Assembly (NCBI GenBank): GCA_030424595.1
Contig: JAUHWG010000012.1
Span: 1-64,000, forward strand
DNA length: 64,000 bases
DNA from: Polyangia bacterium
GTDB lineage: Bacteria > Myxococcota_A > Polyangia > Nannocystales > Nannocystaceae
Direction of reading: 5' to 3'
Below are positions 9,157 through 19,100 of the stretch, piece after piece. Numbering within the stretch: the stretch's first letter is position 1; each line of letters starts with the position of its first letter. A program made the position numbers and the translations under genes. Below the pieces are notes generated by a model that saw only the letters and a program-made list of their open reading frames with translations, was not told where the DNA came from and did not search any database.

Positions 9157-11373
9157 CTAGGGCTTGGTCAAGCTCAGGGTGTAGGAGCCGCTCCCCGACC
9201 AGGAGGAGACCTTCCAGGCGTAGTAGCCGGGGCTCCCGTTGTAGTTGACGGACTCCGACGAGGTCGGGCCCTCCGACTTCGCGACCTCGGACCAGCCCTT
9301 GCCGTTCCACTTGATCAGGTAGAGGTCGAAGTCCGCGCTCCCCGGGCCTGTCATGCAGCCCTTATGCGCGCCCGACTTGCTGCTGTAGTAGTAGCTGCCG
9401 TTGGGCTGGTACTGGACCGCGTCCTTGCCGGAGAGGGAGCCGCCGTAGGGCACGCCCGAGCAGCTGTTGTCCGGGGGATCGTCCTGCGGCGGATCGTCCT
9501 GCGGCGGCGGCTCCTCCTCCTCCGGTGTACCGGGGACGCCGACCGCGTCCCACGCCTTGTGGATCGCCGCCACCTCGGACGCGCCGTAGAGATCGGCGGC
9601 GGCCTGCGCGGTCGCCTCGCGGGCGGCCTCGAAGTTGGAGCTCGAGCTGAGGTACGAGGTCAGCGCCCGGTAGAAGATCTGCTCCGCCTTGTTGACGCCG
9701 ATCCCCGGCACGTTGACGTCGGTCTTGCCCTTCGGGTGAGTCCCGCCGGTGACCGCGAGCTTGTAGACCAAGTTGACGATCCCGGAGTTCAGGTGGACGC
9801 CGCCGTTGTCCTGATTGCCGGTGTAGCGGGTCGGGTAGTAGTCGTAGGACTGCCCGTCCGCGGTCGGGTCGTCCATGTAGCGCATGGCGTCGTTGGGGTT
9901 GCCCGGGGTCCAGACGTCCTCCGCCAGCTTCCAGGTCGCCGAGCTGACACCGCCGGCCTGCCAGGCCTGGGCGCTCGCGGCGAAGATGTCGGAGAAGGCC
10001 TCGTTCAACGCCCCGGACTCGTTTTGGTAGACGAGGTTGGCGCTGTACTGGGTGACGGCGTGGCCGAGCTCGTGGACGACGACGTCCGCCGACTCTGACA
10101 GCGGTGAGAAGTAGTAGCCATCACCGTCGCCGTAGGCCATCTGCGAGCCGTTCCAATAGGCGTTGTTGTAGTTGACGCTGACGTGGACGGTCGACCGGAT
10201 CTGCGCCCCGCCGTTGTTGAAGGAGTCGCGGTTGAACTTCGCCTTGAAGTAGTCGTAGGTGAGCCCGGCGTTGTCGTAGGCGGCCTGGACCACCGGATCG
10301 CTGTTTTGCGGGCTGCCCTCGCTCATCTTCAGCGTCCCCGGCAACGAGCCGCCGTTCTTGGCGTCGTAGACCCGGCGGTTCTTCGCCCGGTGGATCTGCG
10401 GGTGACGGGCGAGGAGCTCGCCGCTGCGGGCGTCGGCGAAGATCGTGTCGACCTCGGGGCCCTCCTCGCTGGTGTACGAGACGGTCGCGCTGTAGGCGAG
10501 CACCGGCGCGCCGTCGACGACGATGTAGACCAGATCATCGACCTCGGCGGGGCTGAACTCGCTGCCCTCGATCCCCTCGACCGCGAGCTCGGCCGCGACG
10601 TCGCCGTCGATCAGCGAGGCGTCGTCCAGGCGCGGACCCTCGCGGGGCGCGAGGTCGCTGGAGAAGCCGCGGATCGACCCGCTCGCCAGCTCGGCGTGGA
10701 CGATCGCCTCGGAGCCGACGACCGGCAGCTCGTCGATGTAGAGCTGCATCCGCACGTGGACCTGGCCGAGCTCATCCTCCTCGACGCGGACGACCTCGAA
10801 GGCGTGGTCGCCGTCAAAGCGGAAGGCCGGGGCCAGGGACTCGACGAAGGTCAGCGCCCCGGTCGCGGGATCGCTCGCGCTCATCCGTCCGAGGTCGCCC
10901 ACGATCGTCCGCGGCAGGGCCCGGCGGTCGTAGGTGATCCGGTCGATCTTCGGCAGCGTGGCCAGGGCCATGCTCTGGCTCGGGAGGAGGAGCGGAAGAC
11001 CGCCGGCGCTCGCCGAGAGGGGCGCGAGGTCGCGCAGGGCCGCGCTCTCGAGGACAAACTCGCCTGAGCCGATGAGATCGAGGCCGAGCGCCTCGCCGTA
11101 GAGTCCGACCAGATCGAAGAGGAGCACCTCTTCGCCGCTGGGCCGGATCACCTTCACCCGGTCGAGCTCGATCGGACCATCGCGGAGGTCAAAGCGGACA
11201 ACCGTGTCATCTGCGCGGAGGTCGACCGTGAAGTACTCGCCCTCGGCCAGCGCCTCCACATCCGCCGCCGAGACGACGAGCTCGCGGTCGTCCACGATCC
11301 CCTCGCCGCCGGAGTAACAGGCGGCGACCAGGGTGCTGAGTGTCAGAAGCGTGCAGGCGGTCCTCTTGAACAT
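9157..11373 (-). CDS. M4-family (thermolysin-like) zinc metallopeptidase lipoprotein
   Basis: Secreted or surface zinc endopeptidase. The chosen ATG at 11373 begins a lipoprotein signal (MFKRTACTLLTLSTLVAAC; lipobox LVAAC, Cys at residue 19); an earlier in-frame ATG would add 29 residues before the signal. The product is 738 aa. Residues about 20-300 form the FTP/PepSY-type propeptide. The catalytic domain contains HELGH at 434-438 with the third ligand Glu458 in GALNEAFSD, and the downstream HLNSGIVN with the catalytic His. After a Pro/Asp-rich linker (about 615-635), the C-terminal 100 residues form a Gly/Ser/Tyr-rich beta-sandwich resembling pre-peptidase C-terminal domains. It probably serves nutrient or prey protein digestion (inference). 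The gene stands alone. Confidence 0.95.
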   Translation of the reverse strand: MFKRTACTLLTLSTLVAACYSGGEGIVDDRELVVSAADVEALAEGEYFTVDLRADDTVVRFDLRDGPIELDRVKVIRPSGEEVLLFDLVGLYGEALGLDLIGSGEFVLESAALRDLAPLSASAGGLPLLLPSQSMALATLPKIDRITYDRRALPRTIVGDLGRMSASDPATGALTFVESLAPAFRFDGDHAFEVVRVEEDELGQVHVRMQLYIDELPVVGSEAIVHAELASGSIRGFSSDLAPREGPRLDDASLIDGDVAAELAVEGIEGSEFSPAEVDDLVYIVVDGAPVLAYSATVSYTSEEGPEVDTIFADARSGELLARHPQIHRAKNRRVYDAKNGGSLPGTLKMSEGSPQNSDPVVQAAYDNAGLTYDYFKAKFNRDSFNNGGAQIRSTVHVSVNYNNAYWNGSQMAYGDGDGYYFSPLSESADVVVHELGHAVTQYSANLVYQNESGALNEAFSDIFAASAQAWQAGGVSSATWKLAEDVWTPGNPNDAMRYMDDPTADGQSYDYYPTRYTGNQDNGGVHLNSGIVNLVYKLAVTGGTHPKGKTDVNVPGIGVNKAEQIFYRALTSYLSSSSNFEAAREATAQAAADLYGASEVAAIHKAWDAVGVPGTPEEEEPPPQDDPPQDDPPDNSCSGVPYGGSLSGKDAVQYQPNGSYYYSSKSGAHKGCMTGPGSADFDLYLIKWNGKGWSEVAKSEGPTSSESVNYNGSPGYYAWKVSSWSGSGSYTLSLTKP

Positions 11374-11800
11374 CGAAGGGTCTTTCTGTCGGAGCAGGGT
11401 GTTTCGAGGTGTGCGACTTCGCACCCCGTGACCCTTTACACGGCCGCTCCCGAATCTCAATGGCCAAGAGTGGGGTCATTCGCCGGCGCGACCCCTTCAC
11501 CAATGTATGTGACAGTATCGAAGCCCACTATGGCGACGATCTAGCAGGCTCATGCGGATCCGTAGCTACACTTGCCGAGGAACGACTGGCAATATGCATT
11601 GCCGAATTTTCATGACTTTTATCGGATCACTGGCACAAGTCCCGGCCAATCCACCATCGATGGCTACGACGAGGAGCAATGCGAGCTATCTACCCGGACG
11701 ACTCGCAGACCCCCACACGGAATATCCAGGAGTGATCCCGCCGCGGGCCGTCTACCTACACTGAACTCGATGTAGGTGCAAGGGCGGAAATTCCTCATTT
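11374..11800. other. Upstream region of the M4 peptidase, 427 bp
   Basis: No gene seen. Base composition is visibly less GC-rich than the surroundings at 11480-11790. On the minus strand TTGAGA (11455-11460) and TAAAGG (11433-11438), 16 bp apart, are a weak promoter-like pair before the peptidase. There is an inverted repeat at 11588-11603. A 7-bp stem (ACCTACA...TGTAGGT) lies near 11753-11776, just past the permease stop, without a T-run. Confidence 0.4.
11588..11603. promoter_or_regulatory. Inverted repeat GGCAAT-N4-ATTGCC
   Basis: A 6-bp perfect inverted repeat about 215 bp upstream of the M4 peptidase start, in an AT-richer stretch. The half-site equals the outer 6 bp of the candidate TetR operator at 41788-41811, but the spacing differs. 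Operator function is speculative. Confidence 0.25.
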
Positions 11801-13147
11801 CTACCGACCCCGAAGCCAGAGGAGAAATACCGGCACTCCGGCGACGATCACCGCGACGTTGATCGCGAAGATCCCGGGCTGGGTCACGGCATAGCTGCCG
11901 AGCAAATACACCGACGCCAAAAGGAAGAGGAGCGGGACAAAGGGGTAGCCGAGGACCCGGTAGGGCCGCGGAAGCTCCGGCCGACGCCGCCGGAGGACGA
12001 AGACCGCGGCGACCGCGAGGGCGTAGAAGGGCCAGATTCCGACGACAAAGCCGTCCGCCAGCTCGGCGAAGGAGCGCGAGGCGACGAAGATGATCCCGAG
12101 GGTGACCGAGAGGACGATCGCCGCCGCCGGAGTGCCGAATTTCGGGTGAATCGCCGCGATCCTGCGGAAGAAGAGGCCGTCCTCCGCCATCGCGTAGAAG
12201 ACCCGCGGGCCCGTCATCATCGTCCCGTTCAGGGTGCCAAAGGTGCTCACCATCACCGCGCCGGCGACCGCGGTCGCGCCGACGGGGCCTATCAAGCGGA
12301 CCGCGACGTCGGCGGCGATGAGGGGCGACCCGGGCATCTCCGCCAGGGGGATGACGCTGACGTAGACGGCGATGATCGCGAAGTAGAGGAGCACGACCCC
12401 GACCGTCCCGAGGATGAAGGCCCGCGGGAGCACCCGGGCGGGATCGCGGACCTCACCGCTGACAAAGCCGGCGTCCGACCAGCCGTCGTAGGCCCAGAGG
12501 ATCGACACCATCGCCAGGCCGAAGGTCGCCGCCGTCGTCCCGCCGCCGCTGACCGCCGCCGACGGCTCGACCGTCGGCATGAACACCACGCCGAGGACGA
12601 TAAGGCCGAGGATCGCCGCGACCTTGATCACCGTCGAGATGTTCTGGACCAGCGCCCCGAGGCGGACCCCGCGGACGTTGATCACCGCGACCGTGACCAG
12701 CATGCCGATCGCGGTCACCTGGGCCCGCGTCAGCGGGAGCGCCTCGAGCGAGGCGCCGCCGTCGAGGCCGATCAGGCGCCAGAGGTACTCCGCGGAGGTG
12801 ATCGCGAGGGCGCCGTAGGCCGAGGGGCGGAGGATGAGCAGCTCGCACCAGCCGAAGAGGAACGCCGGCAGGCGGCCGAAGGCCTCGCGGATATAGACAT
12901 AGATCCCGCCGGTCCGCGGCAGGGCTGCGGCGAGCTCCGCGAGGGTCAGCGCCCCCGCGAGGGCGACGAGCCCCCCGAGACCCCAGGCGAGGGCGAAGAG
13001 CCCGAGGTCGTCGACCCGCTCGGCGACCACCGCAGGGGTCCGGAAGATCCCGCTGCCGATGGTTGAGCCGACGAGCACCGCGACCGTGCTCCAAAGGCCC
13101 AGCCGCCGCGGCAGCCGCTCTCCCCAGGGATCCGCTGTCTCCGCCAT
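11801..13147 (-). CDS. APC-superfamily amino acid permease
   Basis: Inner-membrane amino-acid transporter of the APC superfamily, about 12 transmembrane segments over 448 aa. It opens with the family signature LVGSTIGSGIFRTPAVVAE and continues with hydrophobic segments such as LFALAWGLGGLVALAGALTLAELAAALPRTGG split by short loops, ending with LLFLLASVYLLGSYAV and VAVIVAGVPVFLLWLRGR. I chose the ATG at 13147 because GGGGAG lies just upstream; an ATG four codons earlier (13159) is the alternative. It is divergent from the dipeptide epimerase with about 60 bp between starts, so a shared role in uptake and recycling of wall-derived amino acids or peptides is a reasonable inference. Confidence 0.93.
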   Translation of the reverse strand: MAETADPWGERLPRRLGLWSTVAVLVGSTIGSGIFRTPAVVAERVDDLGLFALAWGLGGLVALAGALTLAELAAALPRTGGIYVYIREAFGRLPAFLFGWCELLILRPSAYGALAITSAEYLWRLIGLDGGASLEALPLTRAQVTAIGMLVTVAVINVRGVRLGALVQNISTVIKVAAILGLIVLGVVFMPTVEPSAAVSGGGTTAATFGLAMVSILWAYDGWSDAGFVSGEVRDPARVLPRAFILGTVGVVLLYFAIIAVYVSVIPLAEMPGSPLIAADVAVRLIGPVGATAVAGAVMVSTFGTLNGTMMTGPRVFYAMAEDGLFFRRIAAIHPKFGTPAAAIVLSVTLGIIFVASRSFAELADGFVVGIWPFYALAVAAVFVLRRRRPELPRPYRVLGYPFVPLLFLLASVYLLGSYAVTQPGIFAINVAVIVAGVPVFLLWLRGR

Positions 13148-13182
13148 CGTTCTCCCCATACCGCAAAGCCGCCGCCCGCTCA

Positions 13183-13193
13183 CCACAATGTGG
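13183..13193. promoter_or_regulatory. Small palindrome in divergent permease/epimerase promoter
   Basis: CCACA-A-TGTGG, a perfect 11-bp palindrome within the approximately 60 bp that separate the divergent starts. Its place suits an operator, but it is short and could be chance. Confidence 0.25.
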
Positions 13194-13207
13194 CAAGGTC
13201 GCTCCAC

Positions 13208-14275
13208 GTGCGCGCAACCACCTGGCTCAAGGATCTCACCCTCCGCTACCCCTTTGGGATCTCCCGCGGCAGCGTCAGCACCCTGCCGACCGTGCTCCTC
13301 CGGCTCGAGGATGAGGAGCGTCGCGTCGGCCTCGGGGAGGCCTCGCCGGTCCGCTACCTCGGGTTCTCTGCGGCCGAGCACCTGGCGACGATCCACCGCC
13401 TCGCCGAGGCCCTGCCGCCCAGGGCCTACTACGACCCCGCAGCCGCGAGCGCGGCCGTCCGCCCCCTCGCCGGTGGGGAGCTCGCCGCCCTCGCGGCGGT
13501 CGACATCGCGCTTTGGGACCTCGCCGCCCGCGACCGCGGCCTCGCGCTCCACCGCATCCTCGGCGCCCCGCCGCCGCAGGGACAGACCTCCTACACGATC
13601 GCCCTCGACCCGCTCGAGCGGATGGAGGCCCGCGCCCGCGAGGCCGCCCACCTGCCGCTCCTCAAGGTCAAGCTCGGCCGCGATCCCGAGTTCGATCGCG
13701 CCGCGATCGCCAGGGTCGCCTCCGCCGCGCCCAAGGCCCGCCTCCGGGTCGACGCCAACGGCGGCTGGAGCCTGCAGGAGGCCCGCTCGATCATCCCCTA
13801 CCTCGCCGACCATCGGGTCGAGATGGTCGAGCAGCCCCTGCGCCGCGGCTCGCTGTGGCAGCTCGGCGATCTCCGGCGGAGCTCGCCGCTGCCGATCTTC
13901 GCCGACGAAGATGTTCAGGGCCTCGCCTCGCTGGGGGCCCTGCGGGGGCGGGTCGACGGGATCAACATCAAGCTGATGAAGGCGGGCGGGATCACCGAGG
14001 CCCTGGCGATGATCGCGTTCGCGCGCCGCGAGGGCTGGAGCGTGCTCCTCGGCTGCATGATCGAGTCGCGGATCGCCCTCGCTGCGGCGGCCGAGCTGAG
14101 CGGCATGGTCGACGAGCTCGACCTCGACGCCCACATGCTCACCACCGACGACCCGGTCTCTCCAGGCTCGGTCGACGAGCTCTCCGCAGAGCCCCCGGCG
14201 CTTGACGGGCCGGGGATCGGAGTCGCGCTCGACGTCGTCGATGAGCTCGGCAAGCCGCACAAGCCCGGCGCCTGA
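13208..14275 (+). CDS. Dipeptide epimerase (L-Ala-D/L-Glu epimerase type), enolase superfamily
   Basis: Probably epimerises a dipeptide such as L-Ala-D-Glu released from peptidoglycan. The product (355 aa from the GTG at 13208; a GTG at 13190 adds six residues) has the muconate-lactonizing capping domain and barrel. The catalytic set is complete: Lys pair in LLKVKLG, metal ligands in RVDANGGW, MVEQPL and FADED, and the second-base Lys in NIKLMKAGG. The DLDAH motif near the C-terminus, the DxD signature that distinguishes dipeptide epimerases from other subgroups, is also present. AAGG lies 9-11 nt before the 13208 GTG. Exact substrate is inferred from the motif and from the amino-acid permease next door. 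Confidence 0.88.
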   Translation: MRATTWLKDLTLRYPFGISRGSVSTLPTVLLRLEDEERRVGLGEASPVRYLGFSAAEHLATIHRLAEALPPRAYYDPAAASAAVRPLAGGELAALAAVDIALWDLAARDRGLALHRILGAPPPQGQTSYTIALDPLERMEARAREAAHLPLLKVKLGRDPEFDRAAIARVASAAPKARLRVDANGGWSLQEARSIIPYLADHRVEMVEQPLRRGSLWQLGDLRRSSPLPIFADEDVQGLASLGALRGRVDGINIKLMKAGGITEALAMIAFARREGWSVLLGCMIESRIALAAAAELSGMVDELDLDAHMLTTDDPVSPGSVDELSAEPPALDGPGIGVALDVVDELGKPHKPGA

Positions 14276-14278
14276 GAG

Positions 14279-14321
14279 GCGCAGGCCAGCCCCCGAGGGC
14301 GCAGGGGCGCAGGCCAGCCCC
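14279..14321. repeat. 15-bp direct repeat downstream of the epimerase
   Basis: GCGCAGGCCAGCCCC occurs at 14279-14293 and again at 14307-14321, starting four bases after the epimerase stop. Function unknown. Confidence 0.7.
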
Positions 14322-14422
14322 AGCGGGGCGATGCGTCTCCCCCGTCTCTGTGCAGGGACCCACATCGGCCTCGGCTCTGGAGATGAGCGAAACCCCGAGC
14401 GCGGCCGTACACTGGCGCCGGC

Positions 14423-15586
14423 ATGTCCGAGCCCGGCCTCCAGCGCTACCAGATCATGGAACCCCTCGGGGCGGGCTCCCAGGGCAAGACCTTTCGGGCG
14501 ATCGATCGCGAGACCGGCACCCCGGTCGCGGTCAAGATCCTCCACTTGGGCTCGCTCGGCGGCGACTGGAAGCCCTTCGATCTCTTCGAGCGCGAGTGCG
14601 GGGCGCTGGAGTCCCTCCAACATCCCGGGATCCCGCGCTACCTCGACCGCTTCTCGAGCGAGAGCAGCGGCGACTTCTTCCTGGTGATGGAGCTCATCGA
14701 CGGCGCCCCCCTCTCGCGCTCGCTCGGCAAGCCGCTCGATCCGGTAGACCTGCTCGACTGGCTCCGCCAGGCGCTGAGGATCCTCGACTACCTCCACAGC
14801 CGCACGCCGCCGGTGATCCACCGCGACATCAAGCCCTCCAATTTGATGCTCCGCGCCGACGGCCGGATCTGCCTGATCGACTTCGGCGGGGTCCGCCTCG
14901 CGCTGCGCCCCGACGGCGGCTCGACGATGATCGGCACCTACGGCTACATGGCGCCCGAGCAGCTCCACGGCGAGGCCACCCCGGCGACCGACATCTACGC
15001 GCTCGGGGCCACGCTCGCCTCGCTCGCCTCCGGGCTGCCTGCGGAGCAGATGCCGCGCAAGGGGCTGAAGATCGACATCGACGCGATCCTCCCCGACGGA
15101 CCCCTGCGCAGGATCGTCCGGGCGATGGTCGAGCCCGACCCGACCGATCGCCTGACCAGCGCCGCGGCGGTTCTCCGGGTGCTCGACGGCGCCGCGCTCG
15201 GCGGGGCGATCCCATCCGCAAGGCCGCGGCCCCGCGAGGCCACAGGCCAGAGCGTCGCCACCCAGCCGGATCCCGGCACGGACCCCGACTTCGCCAGCCT
15301 GAGCAAGCTCCCCGCGTTCTTCCGCTTCTTCGTCTGGATCGCCGCCTGGGCCGCGACATCTCTCTCGCTCGTCGTCGAATTCGTCGGCGTTCCGGCGGTC
15401 TTCGCCCTCCGCGGATCGAGCAAGCGCTACCGAAAGTCCAGGCGCCTGCGCAGGCTCAAGGCCAAGGAGGCGGAGACCCTAGGCCAGGTCCACGGTGTCC
15501 GCTCCAGGCTCCAGGCGATCGCGACCCAGGCCGATCCATGGCGGACGCCGAAGTCTCTGACCGATGGGACAGATCATAAGAGCTAG
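14423..15586 (+). CDS. Membrane Ser/Thr protein kinase, 387 aa
   Basis: Hanks-type kinase with all catalytic elements: glycine loop GAGSQG (16-21), VAVK lysine Lys38, HRDIKPSN at 133-140, DFGG at 153-156, and YMAPEQ. The kinase domain ends near residue 255. A linker of about 35 residues precedes a strongly hydrophobic double segment (about 293-328, AFFRFFVWIAAWAATSLSLV and following), then a very basic cytosolic tail (SSKRYRKSRRLRRLKAKE). The kinase is therefore anchored from its C-terminal side with no large extracellular sensor. It stands alone: 147 bp after the epimerase, with no partner gene directly following. Substrate unknown. Confidence 0.93.
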   Translation: MSEPGLQRYQIMEPLGAGSQGKTFRAIDRETGTPVAVKILHLGSLGGDWKPFDLFERECGALESLQHPGIPRYLDRFSSESSGDFFLVMELIDGAPLSRSLGKPLDPVDLLDWLRQALRILDYLHSRTPPVIHRDIKPSNLMLRADGRICLIDFGGVRLALRPDGGSTMIGTYGYMAPEQLHGEATPATDIYALGATLASLASGLPAEQMPRKGLKIDIDAILPDGPLRRIVRAMVEPDPTDRLTSAAAVLRVLDGAALGGAIPSARPRPREATGQSVATQPDPGTDPDFASLSKLPAFFRFFVWIAAWAATSLSLVVEFVGVPAVFALRGSSKRYRKSRRLRRLKAKEAETLGQVHGVRSRLQAIATQADPWRTPKSLTDGTDHKS

Positions 15587-15595
15587 GAGGCTGTG

Positions 15596-15618
15596 GCGAG
15601 AGTCCCCCGCGCTCTCGC
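15596..15618 (+). terminator. Possible terminator hairpin after the kinase gene
   Basis: Stem GCGAGAG/CTCTCGC (7 bp) with a 9-nt loop, 10 bp after the kinase stop. There is no T-run, so it is at most a weak or Rho-associated terminator. Confidence 0.3.
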
Positions 15619-15788
15619 GGGCCCTCCGTCGGCCGAGCGGCGCGCGCCCCTGGCTCGCAGCCGCGACCGACGAAGCGCGCGCTCAACCGCGAGAACGTCC
15701 GTAAATGAGCGGTTTAGGGCCCTTTGTGGCCATTTCGAGCGCAATCGCCAGAGGCGGAGGAAGAACGCTTGGCGTATGCTGGTTCGGC

Positions 15789-16004
15789 ATGCTCCTCGTC
15801 AACGCACGGCACAATCGGCCGCGCTGGTGCCTCCCGGCCTCGCTCCTCGATCACATCGAGAGCGCCCTCGGCGATGCCCGCCAGCGCTTCGACGCTGAGC
15901 TCCTGGGGGATCTCGAGCACCGGGCCCGTCTCGTCCGCGTAGGCCAAGCGCCTCCGGCCGAGCTCCTCGCCCGCCTCCAGGTCCTCCTCGCGAGCTCCGG
16001 CTGA
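15789..16004 (+). CDS. Small hypothetical protein, 71 aa
   Basis: From the ATG at 15789 the frame uses G or C in most third positions, as real genes here do, and the product is a plausible helical protein (SLLDHIESALGDARQRFDAE, then LLARLQVLLASS). I do not recognise it. No good Shine-Dalgarno sequence precedes this ATG. A minus-strand frame (TTG at 15947, preceded closely by GGAGG) overlaps it, also looks protein-like in its first half, and cannot be excluded. One of the two is probably real. Confidence 0.35.
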   Translation: MLLVNARHNRPRWCLPASLLDHIESALGDARQRFDAELLGDLEHRARLVRVGQAPPAELLARLQVLLASSG

Positions 16005-16163
16005 GGGTCTGCGGAGAGACCCGCGCTAGGACCGCCGCGAACCGCCCCTCGGCGGCCTCGCAGCTCCCCCTCGCTCTGGCGTGGCCTCACGCACCGTCGC
16101 AGGGCTCTCCCCGCTGCGATCACTATTCGTGCTGACATTCGCCTCCTGCGCTACTTTGCTCGC

Positions 16164-19100
16164 GTGAGCCCGAAGGAGCGAGAGACGGCGACGGCCCAGG
16201 CCGTCGCGAGCCCCAGCGACACCTCGGGGGTCTCTCGCCGCTCTCCTCAGCACATCGGTCGCTACCAGCTCGTCCGTCGCGTCGGCTCTGGAGCGATGGG
16301 TGTCGTCTTCGAGGCGATCGATATCGAGCGCAGCGAGCGGGTCGCGCTCAAGACCCTTCACAAGCTCGATCCCAGCGCCCTCTACCGCCTCAAGAACGAA
16401 TTTCGCGCGGTCGCCGGGCTGGCCCACACCAACCTCGTCACCCTCCATGAGCTGGTCTCCGATCGTGGCCAGTGGTTCATGACGATGGAGTTCATCGACG
16501 GGGTGTCGATCGTCGACTACGTCCGCCGCTCCCCAGAGCGGATGGCCCTCCGCGCCCGGACCGCGCTCCGCCAGCTCGCCCGCGGGCTGCGGGCGCTCCA
16601 CAGCGCAGGCAAGCTCCACCGTGACGTCAAGTCGCCGAACGTTCTCGTCGACGCCAACGGTCGCGCCGTGCTCCTCGACTTCGGCCTCGCCTCCGACTCG
16701 ATCGCCGCCGACCTCGACATCACCCTCGACGAGGGGATCCTCGGCACGCCGGCCTATATGTCGCCTGAGCAGGCCTGCGGCGAGGCGCCGACCGAGGCGA
16801 GCGACTGGTACGCCGTCGGCGTCGTCCTCTACGAGTGCCTCTCAGGACAGCTCCCCTACACCGGGCCGACGCTGAAGATCATCGCCGAGAAGCAGCAGGG
16901 CGAGCCGACGCCGATCACCGAGATCGCACCGGACACGCCGCAGGACCTCGCGGAGCTCTGCGCCGGGCTCCTCACCCGCGATCCCGCCGCTCGTCTCGAC
17001 GGCGCAGCCCTCCTCGAGCGCCTCGACGCCGACCCCGAAGAGGCGGAGATCAAGGTGCTCGACGCGCCGGTCTTCGTCGGCCGCGAGGCGCTGCTGCACG
17101 AGCTCGACCGGGCCCACATCGCCGCCAACGCGGGCTCACCCGTGACCGTGTACATCCACGGGCCCTCCGGGATCGGCAAGACCGCGCTGGTCGACTCCTT
17201 TCTCCGCCAGACCTACGCCCGCGACGAGCGCATCGTGGTCCTCAGCGGTCGCTGCTACGAGCGGGAGTCGGTCCCCTACAAGGCCTTCGACAGCCTCGTC
17301 GACTCCCTCACCCGCTACCTCCGTCGTCTTCCGAGCGTCGACGCGGCCGCCCTCATGCCGCGGGACATCCACGCCCTGGCCCGGGTCTTCCCGGTGCTCG
17401 AGCGGGTCCCCGTGGTCCTCGAGGCGCCGCGAAGGAGCTTTGAGTCCCCCGACCAGCAGGAGCTCCGCCGCCGGGCGTTCCGCGGCCTGCGCGAGATCTT
17501 GGCGAAGATCGCCGATCGCCGGCCGTTGATCCTGAGGATCGAGGACATGCAGTGGGGCGACGAGGACTCCGCCCGCCTCCTCGCCGACATGCTGGCCCCG
17601 CCTGACCCGCCTGGGCTCCTCCTCCTCGGGGTCTACCGCAACGAGGACGCGACCTCCTCGCCGATGCTCCGCGAGCTCAACCGGCTCTACAGCCAGGCGG
17701 CGATGACCAACGACGTCCGCAACCTCGCGGTCGCCGAGCTGTCGATGAGCGAGGCTAGGGACCTCGCGCTCGCCCTCCTCGACGCCGACGATCCGCGCAG
17801 CCGGGAGCAGGCGACGATGATCGCCCGCGAGTCCGACGGCTCGCCGCTCTTCGTCGAGGAGCTCGTCCGTCAGGTCGCGATCAGCAGCATCGCCCTCGGC
17901 CACGACGAGCAGGTGGACATCTCCCTGGAGGGGGTCGTCCGCGCGCGCCTGCGCAAGCTCTCCTCGACGGCTCGGGCGCTCCTCGAGATCGTCTCTCTCG
18001 CCAGCCGACCCATCCGCCTGGCCCTCATCTCGCGGGCCACGGGGGGGCACCAAGAGGCGAGCGTGGCGATGACGCAGCTGCGAGCGCTGCACATGATCCG
18101 AGCGAGAGGCCTCGACGAGAGCGCGACGGTCGAGTGCTACCACGACCGGATCCGAGAGACGGTCTCGGCGGCGATCCCCGCGGCGCGCAAGCAGGTCCAC
18201 CACCGCGCGCTCGCCGAGGCCTACGAGGTCTGCGGCGGCGCTGATCCTGAGATCGTCGCCCGACACTTCTACGCGGCTGACGAACCTGCTCGCGCGGCCC
18301 AGTATGTCGCCGCTGCAGCGGAGCGAGCCTCGGAGGCGCTCGCCTTCAACCGCGCCGCCCACCTCTACCGCCTCGCGCGGACCTGGACCCCCGCCCGAGG
18401 CCCCAGGGGTGATGAGCTCCGGACCCGCCACGCCGACGCCCTGGTCTACGCCGGTCGCTGTGGCGAGGCCGCGCCCCTCTACCTCGAGGCGGCGAAGAGC
18501 GCGACCTCGGCGACCGCGATCGAGCTGCGCCGCCGAGCCGCCGAACAGCTCTTGGTCAGCGGACGGATCAGCGAAGGCGTGACGATCCTCCGCCCCCTCC
18601 TCGCCGCCGTCAACCTCTCCTACCCAAGCTCACCGCGACGGGCGAACCTCTCGCTCCTCACCCGCTCGACCCAGCTCGGACTGCGCGGCCTCAGCTTCCG
18701 CGACCGCGGGGAGGACGAGGTCAACCCTGCGGATCTCCGCCGCGTCGACGTCTGCTGGTCGGCGAGCAAGGGGCTCAGCTTCGTCGACCCTATCCGCGGC
18801 TACGCCTTCGCGCTCCGCGGTCTCCTCCTCGCCCTCCAGACCGGCGAGCCCCGCCGGGTCGCCCGCGGTCTGGCGACCGTCGGCATGTTCATGATGAGCC
18901 GCGGTAGCGCTGCGACGACCGAGCGCGGCTCAAGCCTCGTCGCCGAGGCCGAGGCCCTCGCCCGCCGCCTCGACGATCACTACCTGCTCGGCCTGACGCG
19001 GATCATCGACGGCATCGCCAACGTCACCCTGGGTCGCTGGACGGACGCGCTCGAGCGGCTCGACGGTGGGGTTCAGATCCTCCACGATCGCTGCGCGGGG

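Noticed and set aside
13147..14968. N-terminal extension of the APC permease to a 1055-aa frame
   Set aside because: The extension is antisense to the epimerase and a kinase start. The permease family start matches the ATG at 13147.
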